From Ulva prolifera (Eukaryota; Chlorophyta; Ulvophyceae; Ulvales; Ulvaceae): a stretch of 64,000 bases of DNA. The notes beneath the pieces are model-generated. The model saw only the letters and a program-made list of their open reading frames with translations. It had not been told where the DNA came from and searched no databases. The position numbers and the translations under genes are program-made. The stretch lies in the NCBI GenBank assembly GCA_023078555.1, contig CM041198.1:5346354-5410353 (forward strand). Reading direction: 5' to 3'. Shown here one piece after another: positions 49,513 to 61,028 of the stretch (positions within the stretch are counted from its first letter, which is position 1; every line of letters starts with the position of its first letter).

Positions 49513-52500
49513 CTACTTGGCGATGGGGAAGACGGTCGCGACCTTGTCGGTGCCGCCGTTGCAGTTCCAGCGGTAGGCCTTGATGTCGAGGTCGTACTGG
49601 CCGCAGCGCAGGCTGTTCACCTCCTCGCCGGCGAAGAAGCACATGGAGTAGAGGGCGAGCTCAAACTCGGGGGAGGTGCCGACGAACATCGTGCTCACGT
49701 CCTTCACCTCGCCCTGCATGTCACCGCGCTGCCTCTGCCGCTCGTGAAGGCCGCGGCCGCGCGGGGCGGCGGCGGTGGTTGTTGCGTGCGATGGCAGGGA
49801 CGGTGGAAGCCAGGCGTGCCTGTCGGCTGAGTGCATTGACAAGCTCGTGCGTGCTCATGGAACATACGCTTTCCGACGGACTGCACTGACATCGAGAAAA
49901 CGGGGAAAAAGGGGGGAACAAAAAGGGCCGTGGCAGGGGATGCGGGGGGCGGCAGGCTGATCGACCCGAGGGCATGCCCATCCGTGCTGTCACACGTCCA
50001 GCGGCAAAAAGCCAACACAACACATCAAGCGACACCGAGGCTGGCCGGAGCGCCCATCAACAACCCTAAAAAACATCGCAAAACTCCCTGCTCTACCGGG
50101 GACCTCCACAGTATACGCACGGGGCAGCAGAGAAGCACACACAGCACGCACAGCACACACAGCGCGCACCTCCCAGCCGAGCTGCACAGACACGAGGTTG
50201 CGGTCCCCAACAAAGCACACACAGCACGCACAGCACACACAGCACGCACCTCCAGCCGAGCTGCACAGACACGAGGTTGCGGTCCCCAACAAAGCACACA
50301 CAGCACGCACAGCACACACAGCGCGCACCTCCCAGCCGAGCTGCACGGACACGAGGTTGCGGTCCCCGTCGACGTCGTCGTCGCCGTCGTCCTGGTAGCA
50401 GCGCTTCGGCAGCACGAAGCCCATGTAGTCGAGGCTGCCCCGGGCCTCCTCGACCATCGTCTGGATCCAGTTGTGCAGGCCCTTGACGTGGCCGTCGTCG
50501 ATCTCGCCGACAAAGACGTGTTCGAAGCCACTCGAGTCGTTGTCCTCGTCCCTGCACACACACACGCACACACACTGCTGTCGGCCACGCTGCCGCTGTA
50601 GAGCTACCGCCCTCTCCAGACGTGTCCTTGTCGCTTGGTGAGTTGCAACACAAGCCGCCACACTGCCGCGGGAGGCCGGGGCGCAGATGAGGTGCTCGAC
50701 ACAGCATGTGCCGGCGCTGCGTTTGCATGCTGTGCCCCTGTGGAGTGCAAGCCTGACCAGGGGGCCCCTCTAGTCCATCGATGCCCCTCCATGCGGACCA
50801 GAAACGAAGCAGTGCGCATGTTCTGCCGGCCACGCAGTGTACCACTCACCACACAGCCGCAGCTCTGAGGCACTGATGCCATCGGGAACCGCTGCGGGGG
50901 TGCTGCAGGGCATGTGGGCAGGGCATATGGGGCACATGGGGGAGCTCGTTTGTGTTGGGCTGGGGTGCTAACTCCAGGTGGGCTCCCTGCCATAGGTTTG
51001 TGCAGATATCAGCCCACCTGGGGTTGAGCTCTCAAACCTAGGTCTTCCTGAGGTTTGGTGACTGTTGCGTCAGAGCCATAGGCCTGTCTGTATGCATGCA
51101 GCACTGCTGCTTGTAGTGCTGTTGGGTTGAGGTGCAGGCATGTGCCAAGGATCGAGGTGTCAAGCAGCAAGCAGGTCAAGTACACACCCAGATGCAGGCA
51201 TGTGAGGCACGTGAGGCACGTGAGCATGTGTCACAAGGACAATGGGTCTTGCCATTGGGTCTCTGCATCCTATCTCCACCCCGAGATACCACCCTTGCAT
51301 CACACTGAAACCCCCACAAATCCGACCAACCTCTCCCGACCAAGTGAAACATGTGATGCACTACTCCCGACCAAGTGAAACATGTGATGCACTACTCCAA
51401 GACAAATCATGTGTAAGACCGAGGACAGGAAGGGTCTGTGCGGTGCCTCTGGTGGGTGAACATGACATAGCCCTGGTGTCATGGCTGTGGCTACAGTGCA
51501 AACATGCAGCATGGCGAAGCTCATGAGCAGGCTGCAGGCCATGCCCACTGTGGCATCCTCAACTGAGAGACAGGGTGGGTGGGTATGAGTCTGAAGAGGC
51601 CTCACCATCTGCGGAGCTGTCTCCCTGTGCACTTCCGCAGCTCAGGTGCTGCTCGCCATTGCGACTTGGTCAGAATTGTTGAGACACTCAAGACACAATT
51701 GTTAAGACACAGCTCTTTTTAGAAACAGATGCCACCATCTGCACGCCGGTGTGGGCAGTACTTATTTTATGGGCTGCCACACCAGCTCTGCAGGGCTGCA
51801 AGCATCTGAGCATCACCACGAAGCCGCCAGGGCTGCCACCTGGAGAAGTACATATAATATGCACCATATTGCATGACGGGCCAAGCATGGCAGATCTCGA
51901 AGGCAGACAGCATCAGACAGCATGACGTTGGAGGCAGCAGCCCCGTGGAGTGGTGGGCAGAGGGGTGCCTGAGGACATATCAAGGCGACTGTTTGCCACA
52001 CAGCTCACAAGGCTGCATGAGAGGCTGGCTGGGTCCGGTGAGCACCTCTCCTGTCAAACAGAGCCAGAATGCCAGTGCCAGAAGCCCCAGCAATGACAAC
52101 AGGAGCATCACGTGCATCAACGTAGCAATCCAGTGGTATAGCGGCCATATCAGCAACCCAGTGATATGGCCGCTATACCACTGGATTGCCACAATCAAAG
52201 TGTGATGTAGACAAAGTGACAAACTGGAGCTAGCAAGCATGGCACTTCTGCACACCTCTCGAAGCGTCTCTGGCTTTGTCCCCGTAACCACAGGTGTTGC
52301 TGATTCGGATGAGATTCGGTTTCAGGGTTTGTTTTCTCCCGTTCACTCTTTTGTAAGCCACAGGTGTTGCTGACCCAGCCCAGGCTAGGCAGCTGCACTA
52401 GCGTAATGAGCCGAGGGCACATCAGAGCTGAAGCACAGGCGCCCGTGGAATGAAAGGCAGTTTCACGAGCTACGGGGCTCTGGGTCAAGAGGACAGGCAG

Positions 52501-55500
52501 CCACCTTGTTCCCAGCAGGGCACAGCCTGACATGTCTTTGGAGAGGCGATTGCCCGAACTGGGAGATCAGTGTTTCTCTGTGACAGGAAAAGGCGTCAAT
52601 GCCTAGGCTTGATTTTCCAGGCATTGGAATCAGCTGACAGTGTCAGGGCCCGAGCTGTACGCTGATCAGATAGGTAGAAATTGCACCAGATAATACCCCG
52701 CAAGTCCCTTGTGGATGTGGATGGTGCGAGGAAGCTCTAATGGTTGAGACCATGGGTTCCTGGCAGCTGCGGCTGATAGCCTCCATTTCACATCACCAGC
52801 AGAACTGGAAGCTGCAGTTCTGGGTGCAGGGCCCTCCTGGACACTGTGACAAAATTCCAACACAGTGGCCAAGATGGAGCGCTGGAGCGCAGCTGCAGAC
52901 TGTGATGGTTCTGCAACATACTCCCATCTACTTCTTGAATAGCCCCAGTGTTGTACAACTCCATGTGCAAAGTAACATTCACACCGCGCGTGCTCAGGTG
53001 CGGCAATCCAGTGATATGGCCGCTATACCGCCACATCAGGCCTCCCCCAAAACACCTTCCCGCATTGACAACTTCCTCCCTCAGATAGTACACATGGGGG
53101 GTGGGGTGGGGGTGGGTTTGGATGTATGGGTGAGTGGGCGAGTGTTACAAGGACAAAGCAAGCAAGGCAGGTAGCACCGCGGGCAACACCCAGAGCAACC
53201 GCACACCCACGCAACCAGCCACACGCAGCACACATCAGCACTCCCACGCAACGGGGGTGAGCTCGGGAGTTGTCAATGTCCAATAGGATACGGCTCAGTA
53301 AATTCAGATTGACTCTTTACTTTACTTTACACTTACAGGGGACTAAGTGTGGCTGGGTGGCCGCCCAGGGCATCACTGGCATGAGCCTGGGAGGTGCTTT
53401 GCTGTCATGGGGACGCTTGCACGATGGCTTGGATTGTCTCTTGCATGCTTGCTTCAGAGACAGCAGTGTCTGCCCTCCTCCCAGTGTCCTTGTCACACCT
53501 TGTTGTCGGGGGTGAGGGAGTCTTGTTGTTTGTTGGGGGCGTTGTGGGTGTTGCATGTGTAGCGTGATGACAGGCGCAATGGCGCAGGTGCCTTGGGTAC
53601 ACAAGGCACCGCCCGACTTGCTGCCTTTGTCCTTGTAACACAAGGCACCGCGGCGGGCAGGACCGCGGAACCAAGAACCAGCCAGCAGCGCAAGAACACA
53701 ACCACCACTTTTGTTACAGTGAATTAATAAAACAGCTGGCTGGGGGGCAAGGCTGTGCTACAGAATGGCAGTCTTGTACACAAGCTGATTCAGGTTGGGT
53801 TGGGTTAGGGGGACAAGAATGTTGACTATGGAACAAGTATGCACTGATGGCCATGGACAGCCATCACCCCCAGGGATGTGGCCATGAACCCCTAGATGTC
53901 ATGTGTCAAGCCCAAGAAGGTCATGGCAAGCAGAATCAATGTTTGCTTGACTTTGACCAGGACTGTCAACGCACAACTACAGGTGAGAGTGAAATCATGT
54001 GAGAGTGATATGCTGTAGCATACCGATATCCTATCTCCTATGATATACTGCTGCCATGCTGCTACTTTGTGGCTAACACATTAAATTGTATACAATCTCT
54101 GCTCCATGACACACATGATGTTATCCATGATATGCGTGATGTCCTGATGGTGACCAATGTGATGCTAATGGAGGACATGTTTACAGTGGTTGGGCTACGC
54201 AGCTAGGGGGACAAGCACTTCAAGCTGTTTCAGAGGAGTAATGGATGGACCTCTTCCTCCTGCTTATGCTGGATCAGCAAGCAGATAGAAACAAGAACTT
54301 CAGGCCCACCACCTAGTAAGGTGTCATGTACCATTTGTCATATGAGCTTACCACTTGGAACAGTCTGCATTTTGACAAGCATAGAATGCATGCATACAAG
54401 GCTGTGAAAACCTCATACAAATTACAATCAATGCATGGCAGAAAGCGACACATGAAGCATAGGCACCAGAACCTGAAGAGAGAGCAGCAGGCACGATAAG
54501 CCCCACACAAGGAACAAGAGCCACCTCTTATCGGAGTCATGGGCACGATGGAGCCATTGCCATGGAGCCATTGCCGATGGAGCCATTGCCATGGAGCCAT
54601 TGCCAACAGTCATCACCACGGTGCACAGACTTAGAAGTGGTACAGACTTAAAGTGGCACTGACTTAAAGTGGCACAGACTGAGAAGTGGGAACGTTTCGA
54701 CAGGTTCAAGCTGACAGATACTGTGGCAGCACTGCAATTTGAAAATCTACCCTGGCCAAGAGGCTTGAGTCATGACGTGTGGGAGCAGGTTTGCTGTGCA
54801 GGCTGTTCAAGTTGCAGCAAGTGGTGTAGGAAGCTGTTTCATCCAGTGGAGGGCTGCTGTACACTTCATAGATAAGTCTAATCCCCATTGGTTGAGTAAA
54901 AAGAATCATTCATCAGAGCACAAGGAAATTCTGGGTCAAGGAGGCAGACTGCATGGCCGCCACCCACCATGCACAGGCAGGGCCCCAGAAGCCCCCACAG
55001 GCACATACCGCCACAGGCACTGAACTCGTGCACCACTAATTCACCAGCGTTTGGAGTTGCATGTGTGGTTATTAAGACAGAATTGGTCAACTGGAGAACG
55101 CCTGCTACTGTTGGTGAATGTGAATCTCAGCCAATTGCACCGCCGGCTTGCAGCACTCAGTCATCCCAATCCAGCAAGCACACCAACAGGCACATGACTT
55201 ATACACATATATTTATATACATGCGGTTGGGCTGTGGCATGTGCTCGTGCGCGGCCTAGTGCCATGACTGCGTGAGTGGATCTGCGGATGGATTCCTAGG
55301 AACGGCCCGATACCCGGCCTCTGTCCGTTGTAACTATATATATCTCGACGTGCAAGGGTCCAGTGGCATAGCGGCCATATCACTGGATTGCCACAACACA
55401 CGAAAATGACGAGCCCCCAGGCCCCAGATTCAGGCACCGGAAGTCACTGATGTGAACAGCTAGTACATCTAAGCATGCAAGGGGTGTTCTTATTGAGCTC

Positions 55501-58500
55501 ACGTGCCTGTGCATTTGGCTGTGTCCTCACGCACGTACATGGCTGACAGCTGGCCAGGGCTGTGCTGGGGAGCAAGGGAGCACACCGGCGGTAGAACTCG
55601 AACCACGCCTCGTGCAGCATCTTCAGGAACGCCTCCTGGTCATCATCACAGCACCCCTACACCACAGCCCCGCAGCGTCGCAGCTGTGCTCCTGTGCACT
55701 CAGCACGAGCAGCAGCCCCGGCACACCATCTAGAATGCACCCGATGCTCGGCATTAAGGAACCAGGATATCCAGGTGAACACAGCGGCGGAGCGGCGTCA
55801 CCGCAGTGCAGCAGAGCCAGCTCACGCTATGCCGCAGGGTTTACGCGGCCTGCTCCGCAAGCATCCGCGCGGGAGGGCACCCCGCCGACATGCTAGCAGC
55901 GGCGTGTCCGCCAGCGCGTCACCGGCAACAACAGGCTACAGGCCCCACACACACACAGCGCGTCGGGAACCCGAAACGGCCATGCGTGACCACCTCACTG
56001 AGCGCAGGAGGAGGCCCTGTGAATTGCGTACGGTCGTGTGAGGGGGGTTTCCGGCCAGTTTACGCCTTCGGCATGTGGTCCCGTCAATTCGGAGTTGTCA
56101 ATGTCCTTTCCGGGATACGCCTCAGTACATCCAGATTTACTTTCCGTTCAGGCATGCATGTGGCACGAACATGCATGCGAAGCATCGCACCCCCATCCAC
56201 ACGCCATGGCGAATTGGATGATGGGCTGGGCGGGAATTGGATGGTGGGCTGCATGGTGGTCACTGCGCAAGGCACCATGCAGCTTTGCACATGCATGGGA
56301 GGGGGCGCACCTTGGCCACGAGGTACTTGAAGCAGTACTGCATCGGCTTTGTCTCCATGCATGCGTTGAGGAAGTCCCACTCCTCCTTCGTCTCGCGCGC
56401 CGACGACTCCTCAGCCACGCCCGTCGAGCGCGTGTAGTTGTCCTGCATGAGTTACATCACATGTGTTGCTTACAGCGTGTAACTTGTCACCCGATCCAGG
56501 CCGCAGCAGCGGGCTCCGAGGAGCATACACATTCACAACCCCTACGCCGATGGCTTTGTGTGCCAGCGGAAAGGTGCCGGGCGGTTGCTGTCTGGCTGTT
56601 TCGAGGTGTTTCTTAGCCCCAGGCCCCTGCTGCACAACAGTGACGCAAAAAAAGTCCTCAAAAAGCTTGGGGCACGGGCAGCATGCGTCGACGCGCGCGG
56701 GGCTGTGCCGGTCCAACGCCGCTGCCGGGCCCCGCAGGTGCGTGGGACGCGCCAGGGGCGGGGATGTGTGTGGCGAGATGCGGCGCGGAAGCAGGAGTGG
56801 TGCCGCAGCACGTGGCACCGGCGCAATGCACGGCCGGGGCACACCGCCGCGGCGGACATGCTCAGACCAAGACAGCGGGCCTGTGGCGCGGTGCCGGATG
56901 CGCAGCGCACGAGCCTCGCTGCGTGCCCGAGCATGCCCGGGCGTGCACGCTGCTGCTGCGTGTGCCTGCATTGGAGCAGAGGCACCAGAGCACCTGCACC
57001 TGGGCGGTTGCGGTGCGTGCCAGGGTGCATGCACTGGCATGGACGGTTGGTCCTAGGCAGTACATCATGTAGACTGTTCGGGAGCATGCCGGTGCATCGG
57101 GCCACGCGAGGCGCAGAGCATCGCAGCAGGCCCACTGGCCCAATGTGTGTGTTGGGCGACCTGTGAGCACGTGGGTGCACGGCCTGCAGACGACGCTCAC
57201 ATACACCTACCTCCCCCGCAACACCGCATGAACACCAAAAACGCAAAGATATGAGTTGGACGTGAGATTCCGGGGCAGCCTAGCTGCACCGGCCGGCCCG
57301 CAGGAGACCACAGGAGCTGTGGGAGAGCTGCTCTCCTGCTGTGTGGCCAAGGTGTTACGTTTGCAAATCGCTTGTGTTGCCGGTTGGGGGGGACAGTGAC
57401 GGCTCGATGCAGCCGGGGCCACTGGGTGTCGCTGTGTGCTTGTCAAGTCAGGCTGATGCGGATTCGCTGAGCCGCATCCTAAAGAGGATATGGTGGACAT
57501 TGCTTGTTCGCGGTGGGTTGGGTGCATGTGCTTGGTGGCACGAAGGGGGCGGTTTGCGCCACAGCTCACTTCTGCCTGGACAAGGCTCGTCTGCCGTGAC
57601 CAGTCAAACGTGGCATCAACGCAAGCAGGTGCGTATCTCTAGATGCGTGACATCCTTTACCGATTGGAATGGGGCCTAGCAGGGCAGGCGAGGTGGCTCG
57701 ATGCCTGGAACGTGCGTGCCATTCGGTGTGTAGTAGGCAACTGCTTCACAAGGTCAAAACAGATGTAGCATGCGACGTATGTAGCACGCAGACATCTCCA
57801 GATACATCTGCTACAACACAGCTCGGGCAGCTGCGCCGAGGAGATGGCGTTTGCGCAGGTGCTGACTGACCGAATCGCTTGAGGAGTTCAGACAGCACCG
57901 TTAGATGAATATGCTGTGGACCCGGTGGCGTTGCACGTTCCGCAAACGTGCCCACGCACAGGGAAGCAGGTAACAAGGACATGGTGTCACGGCAGGGAGG
58001 TCCATGTCAATGCACAAGCAGCTGCAGGTGCGTGCGGGAGACGCGAGCCAGGCAGCCGCACCAGCAGATGATAGAAGATGAGGAAGGTGCGCTTCTGCCA
58101 AACATCTGGGCTGACTCCCGAGAAGAGCTTCTCTTCAGCAACGTCGCCTTTATCGAAGATGCGTTTGCCCTCCTGCACAGCACACGAGGTGAGGGAGGGC
58201 ACCGATGCAGAGCACCAGCACCTCGCATGAACCGCACATGGCACTCAAGGTGTGGAGCAGGCGAATGCAAGCTGCGACAGGTTGGTGTGAGGACAGGAGA
58301 TTGGGGTCTGAGTGACAGCATCACTGGCAACACGCAGGCACCGCACAGCGGTGAGCTTCTCGCAACCCCTCTGAATGCGGCCTTAATAATTAAGTACTAT
58401 GTCAGACCTGACTCGGACCAGGGGGGGCATCATACACACAGGATGCATGGCGCGGGACGCTGATGCCTGGGAGGTATCAACACGGGAAGCGAGCATAGGA

Positions 58501-59142
58501 CAGGGCAGATGCTTGCGTGCCTTTCACATTTCTGTACAGTACATAGCTGCATGCAGCAGCATAATCCACAACGACAACGAAGTGTTCGCCATGCAACCAT
58601 TTAGGATCGTTCCGGTTGTTTCATGGCCCCTGCGTGACACAAGAGCGGCCTGCGATGCAGTGTGCATGCCATTCCACATGATGGAAGGGGTGTACATGAT
58701 GTCGAAGGGGGATCCATGGACGTATCGCACGGATTCCCGACCCACATGTACCGCAGACCGTATACTGCAGAGTTCACAGCGGTGCCGCAGCGTCACAAAC
58801 TAGGCGATCACGTGAAGCATACATACCCATCTGCAGCGGGCACAAGCCAGAACTAGCAGAATCCTGGAACTGATGTCGTACGCAGAAGCGGCAAACAACT
58901 GTATCGCGTAACAGGCTTCCGATACCACAGCAGTTCAACCTGAAGCTGTGCCACCTGAAATGGCGTGACCTCTCACTGAGAAATATTGGCTTTTTTGGAA
59001 TCGATTAGAAGCGTGCCTGCAGGTTCATGTGATAGTCCTGGCCTGCCACAAGGCGATTCTCGTCCAGTTCCCAGAGGCGGGTGCATGCGGACGAAAGGTC
59101 ATCAAGCTCTTCTGTAGATGGTTCAACACCCTCAAATGCCAT
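49513..59142 (-). CDS. EndoU (XendoU-type) endoribonuclease
   Basis: Poly(U)-specific RNA endonuclease family, about 280 residues from six exons: 59142-59017, 58172-58062, 56442-56311, 55635-55586, 50551-50329 and 49713-49513. The N-terminal exon gives ELDDLSSACTRLWELDENRL. The following exons give EGKRIFDKGDVAEEKLF, DNYTRSTGVAEE with MQYCFKYLVAK, and the WFEFYRR helix. The catalytic part has the first His in GFEHVFVGEI, the second in GLHNWIQ and the Lys in EVKDVS, then FVGTSPEFELALYSMCF. These are the residues known to cut RNA in Xenopus XendoU. Phases agree at every join. Some residues may be missing between the third and fourth exons. The first intron appears to use a GC donor. An upstream exon with a signal peptide or true start is possible. 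Confidence 0.88.
50133..50367. repeat. 80-bp tandem triplication across an exon-intron boundary
   Basis: Three copies of about 80 bp, each holding the last exon bases (encoding RNLVSVQLGWE) and the GTGCGC/GTGCGT donor of the fifth EndoU exon, plus a CA-rich intron start. The middle copy has lost one base. Using the farthest donor (after 50170) would add exactly 53 codons in frame. Confidence 0.9.
51333..51394. repeat. 31-bp tandem duplication
   Basis: Two identical adjacent units beginning CTCCCGACCAAGTGAAACAT. Confidence 0.9.
52123..52193. mobile_element. rearranged MITE copy C
   Basis: A 71-bp shortened palindrome with the same ends (GTAGCAATCCAGTGG and its partner) and arm sequence (TATAGCGGCCATATC) as the 98-bp elements but without their centre. 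Confidence 0.65.
53000..53034. mobile_element. MITE half-copy D
   Basis: Only one arm (CGGCAATCCAGTGATATGGC, then CGCTATACCGCCAC) of the palindromic element, joined directly to a short terminal piece. Confidence 0.55.
53142..53250 (+). repeat. dispersed repeat R1 copy in an EndoU intron
   Basis: Shares the TGTTACAAGGACAAAGCAAG head and GGCAGGTAGCACC body with the copy at 45.7 kb. It lies within the 4.9-kb intron of the EndoU gene and is followed closely by a copy of family R2 (53268-53335). Confidence 0.65.
53268..53335 (+). repeat. dispersed repeat R2 copy
   Basis: Contains TTGTCAATGTCCAATAGGAT, then ACGGCTCAGTAAATTCAGA and a TTTACT-rich end. It matches the copies at 43.2 and 56.1 kb. Confidence 0.6.
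54548..54604. repeat. 14-bp tandem repeat, four copies
   Basis: Unit ATGGAGCCATTGCC, four copies, the second with one extra G. Confidence 0.9.
55346..55394. mobile_element. MITE half-copy E
   Basis: The right half of the palindromic element, from the centre (CGACGTGCAAGGGTCCAGTG) to the terminal GGATTGCCAC. Confidence 0.6.
56073..56155 (+). repeat. dispersed repeat R2 copy
   Basis: The longest head of the family: CATGTGGTCCCGTCAATTCG, then GAGTTGTCAATGTCC, GGGATACGCCTCAGTAC and ATCCAGATTTAC. It lies in an intron of the EndoU gene. Confidence 0.6.
56443..58061 (-). other. 1.6-kb intron of the EndoU gene
   Basis: GC-rich in its first half (56.6-57.2 kb), which gives long open frames on both strands, none with a known motif or consistent splice chain. 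It contains a partial reversed R2 copy near 57455-57500. Confidence 0.5.
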
Positions 59143-59189
59143 CTTGCGGCTGACAACGAGGTGGGGCAAAGAACAGCACGACAGCAAAG

Positions 59190-61028
59190 GTTGCCTTCGT
59201 TGCTAGACAGTGGCTCGACACAGACCTGAAGAGGTGATCGATACACACAAGATTGCAATGCCGTTGATCAGCAGTTGTAGTAATTTTCTTCGGTCTCACC
59301 ATGCTCTGGTGAGGCTTCGGGGCCTTGTGATGGGTACTTCCCGGACACCGCGGTGCGCCGGTCCTGTCAAGAATACACCCACGCCACTCCTGAGGGGATT
59401 GATCGCGCGGAACGCGTGCGCTGTCACACTGTCAAAGATTGCGGTTGCTGCTCAAGCAGAAACCTGTCCAGCATCTGATACCTGGTTTTCATTGGATGAT
59501 TAGCTGGCCCTATCTGGCAGGAGCTTCTGAAGGGCGGTGGTGCGTGGATGCGCTGGTCATTGCTACCCCGGTACACAACCTGGCATGTACGCCTGACACA
59601 TCAGCGTAATTTTTCACGAGTAAAGTCTAGCCTATTTTTTGTATCGTATCATTGCTCTTTTCGTTCACAGGCTTGCAGGCTGTCGCGTCTTCAGCCTGAC
59701 GGAATTGTGCCGGTTCGTTTGTTCGCGCTGAATGTCGAATATCCAGAGACAGTTCTGCTGGAGCGGTCCAGTGTATAATTACTTGCTGGACATGAGTGCA
59801 TGCCGACCACATACTCTGTGCGTTGGAGCGGAATGAAGTTGTGATCCCGTCTGCTACCACAGGCCGATATGATCTCCTGGTCGGCGTGCACTCGCGCTAT
59901 TCGTGCAATCCTTGTACCAGGATGAAGTGCTTATCTTCAAAACCAACATTCACGCCTGAGTGACGCTATGAAGGCATTCCTGAAATCTGCTGAAATTTCA
60001 AGGCGTGGCCGTGTGGTGTCACATGGCGAGGCTGTGTTCTGAACGCCCACGGGCTGGAAGGTGTCCGCGACAGCACTAACAGAACACGTGCTACATTTCA
60101 GATTTCCTTTGTGAGACTCAAGGCAGATTGATGAGGGTTTTGGCGGACATTGCAATCGGGGCTGCGGTTATAGCCCTGCCTCAAGGGAAACTGCCTTTGC
60201 TGGGCCTGACAGTCTGCATTCAGACCATCAAGACTGTCTCAAGTGCGCACTCATGCCTTGCCTCAGTGCGCTGGTTCCATGATGGTGCAGTTGCCTGTGC
60301 ACTGTAGCCTGTGAGAGCATGATCAGCACCCATCACATCCAGATGTCCTTGACACATGCCACGCCTGGCTCTTCCCGGCACTGCAAGGCATATCAACATG
60401 GGGACGATTCCAGTGGCCAAGGTCACCCTCTCTGCATCTCCGTTGCAAAATGCGTTGTCAAGAGCAGCCGGAAACCTGAGACATCAACGCCGGCCATGCC
60501 GCTCTGCTGAACTCGGCTGCTGCCACGCAGCCGCCACTTGCGGACACTGCGCCTCGGGCGCTGCTTCAGTTCACCAATCATCTGTAGGCAACCATCGGAC
60601 AGAATGCATCAGCCAGCCCACCCCAGGCCCGCAGCACCTGTGATCTCTGCAGCCCGCTGTGTCACAAGGCAGGCACCCCCAGCAACGCTCCGGCCTCTCA
60701 ACCTGTCTTGGACCGCCGTGCAGCTTTCCTGGGGCTGCCACGCAGAGCCACTGAGATGTGCATCATTCGGAAGTATTCTATGTGAACGGGCGCGAGCACC
60801 CAGTCATGCTCTCCACAGCGCATGCGCCTCCGCAGGCGAACGGATCACTGAACGCTGCACACGCGGCAGACTCTGTGCAGCCTCAAACATGATCATTCGC
60901 AATGTGTCCATGTGATCGGGCGCGGTGAACCAATACCGCTCTCACCCAGGCCGCATGGCCGTGCACAGGTGGTCTCAGTCGCATCGGTTTCCCAACACGC
61001 CGCATGCAGATCTGCAGATGCTGTGCAG
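59190..61028. other. region between the EndoU and ABCG genes
   Basis: Presumably contains the EndoU promoter and first exon(s) of the ABCG gene. A plus-strand open stretch near 59.67-59.77 kb (CRLSRLQPDGIVPVRLFALN) looks exon-like but cannot be linked to either neighbour. Confidence 0.4.

Larger units (their letters stand above)
50552..55585 (-). other. 4.9-kb intron of the EndoU gene
   Basis: No gene seen inside. It holds partial or rearranged MITE copies (52123-52193, 53000-53034, 55346-55394), copies of R1 and R2, a 31-bp tandem duplication (51333-51394) and a 14-bp repeat (54548-54604). Most introns elsewhere in the window are below 0.5 kb. Confidence 0.6.
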
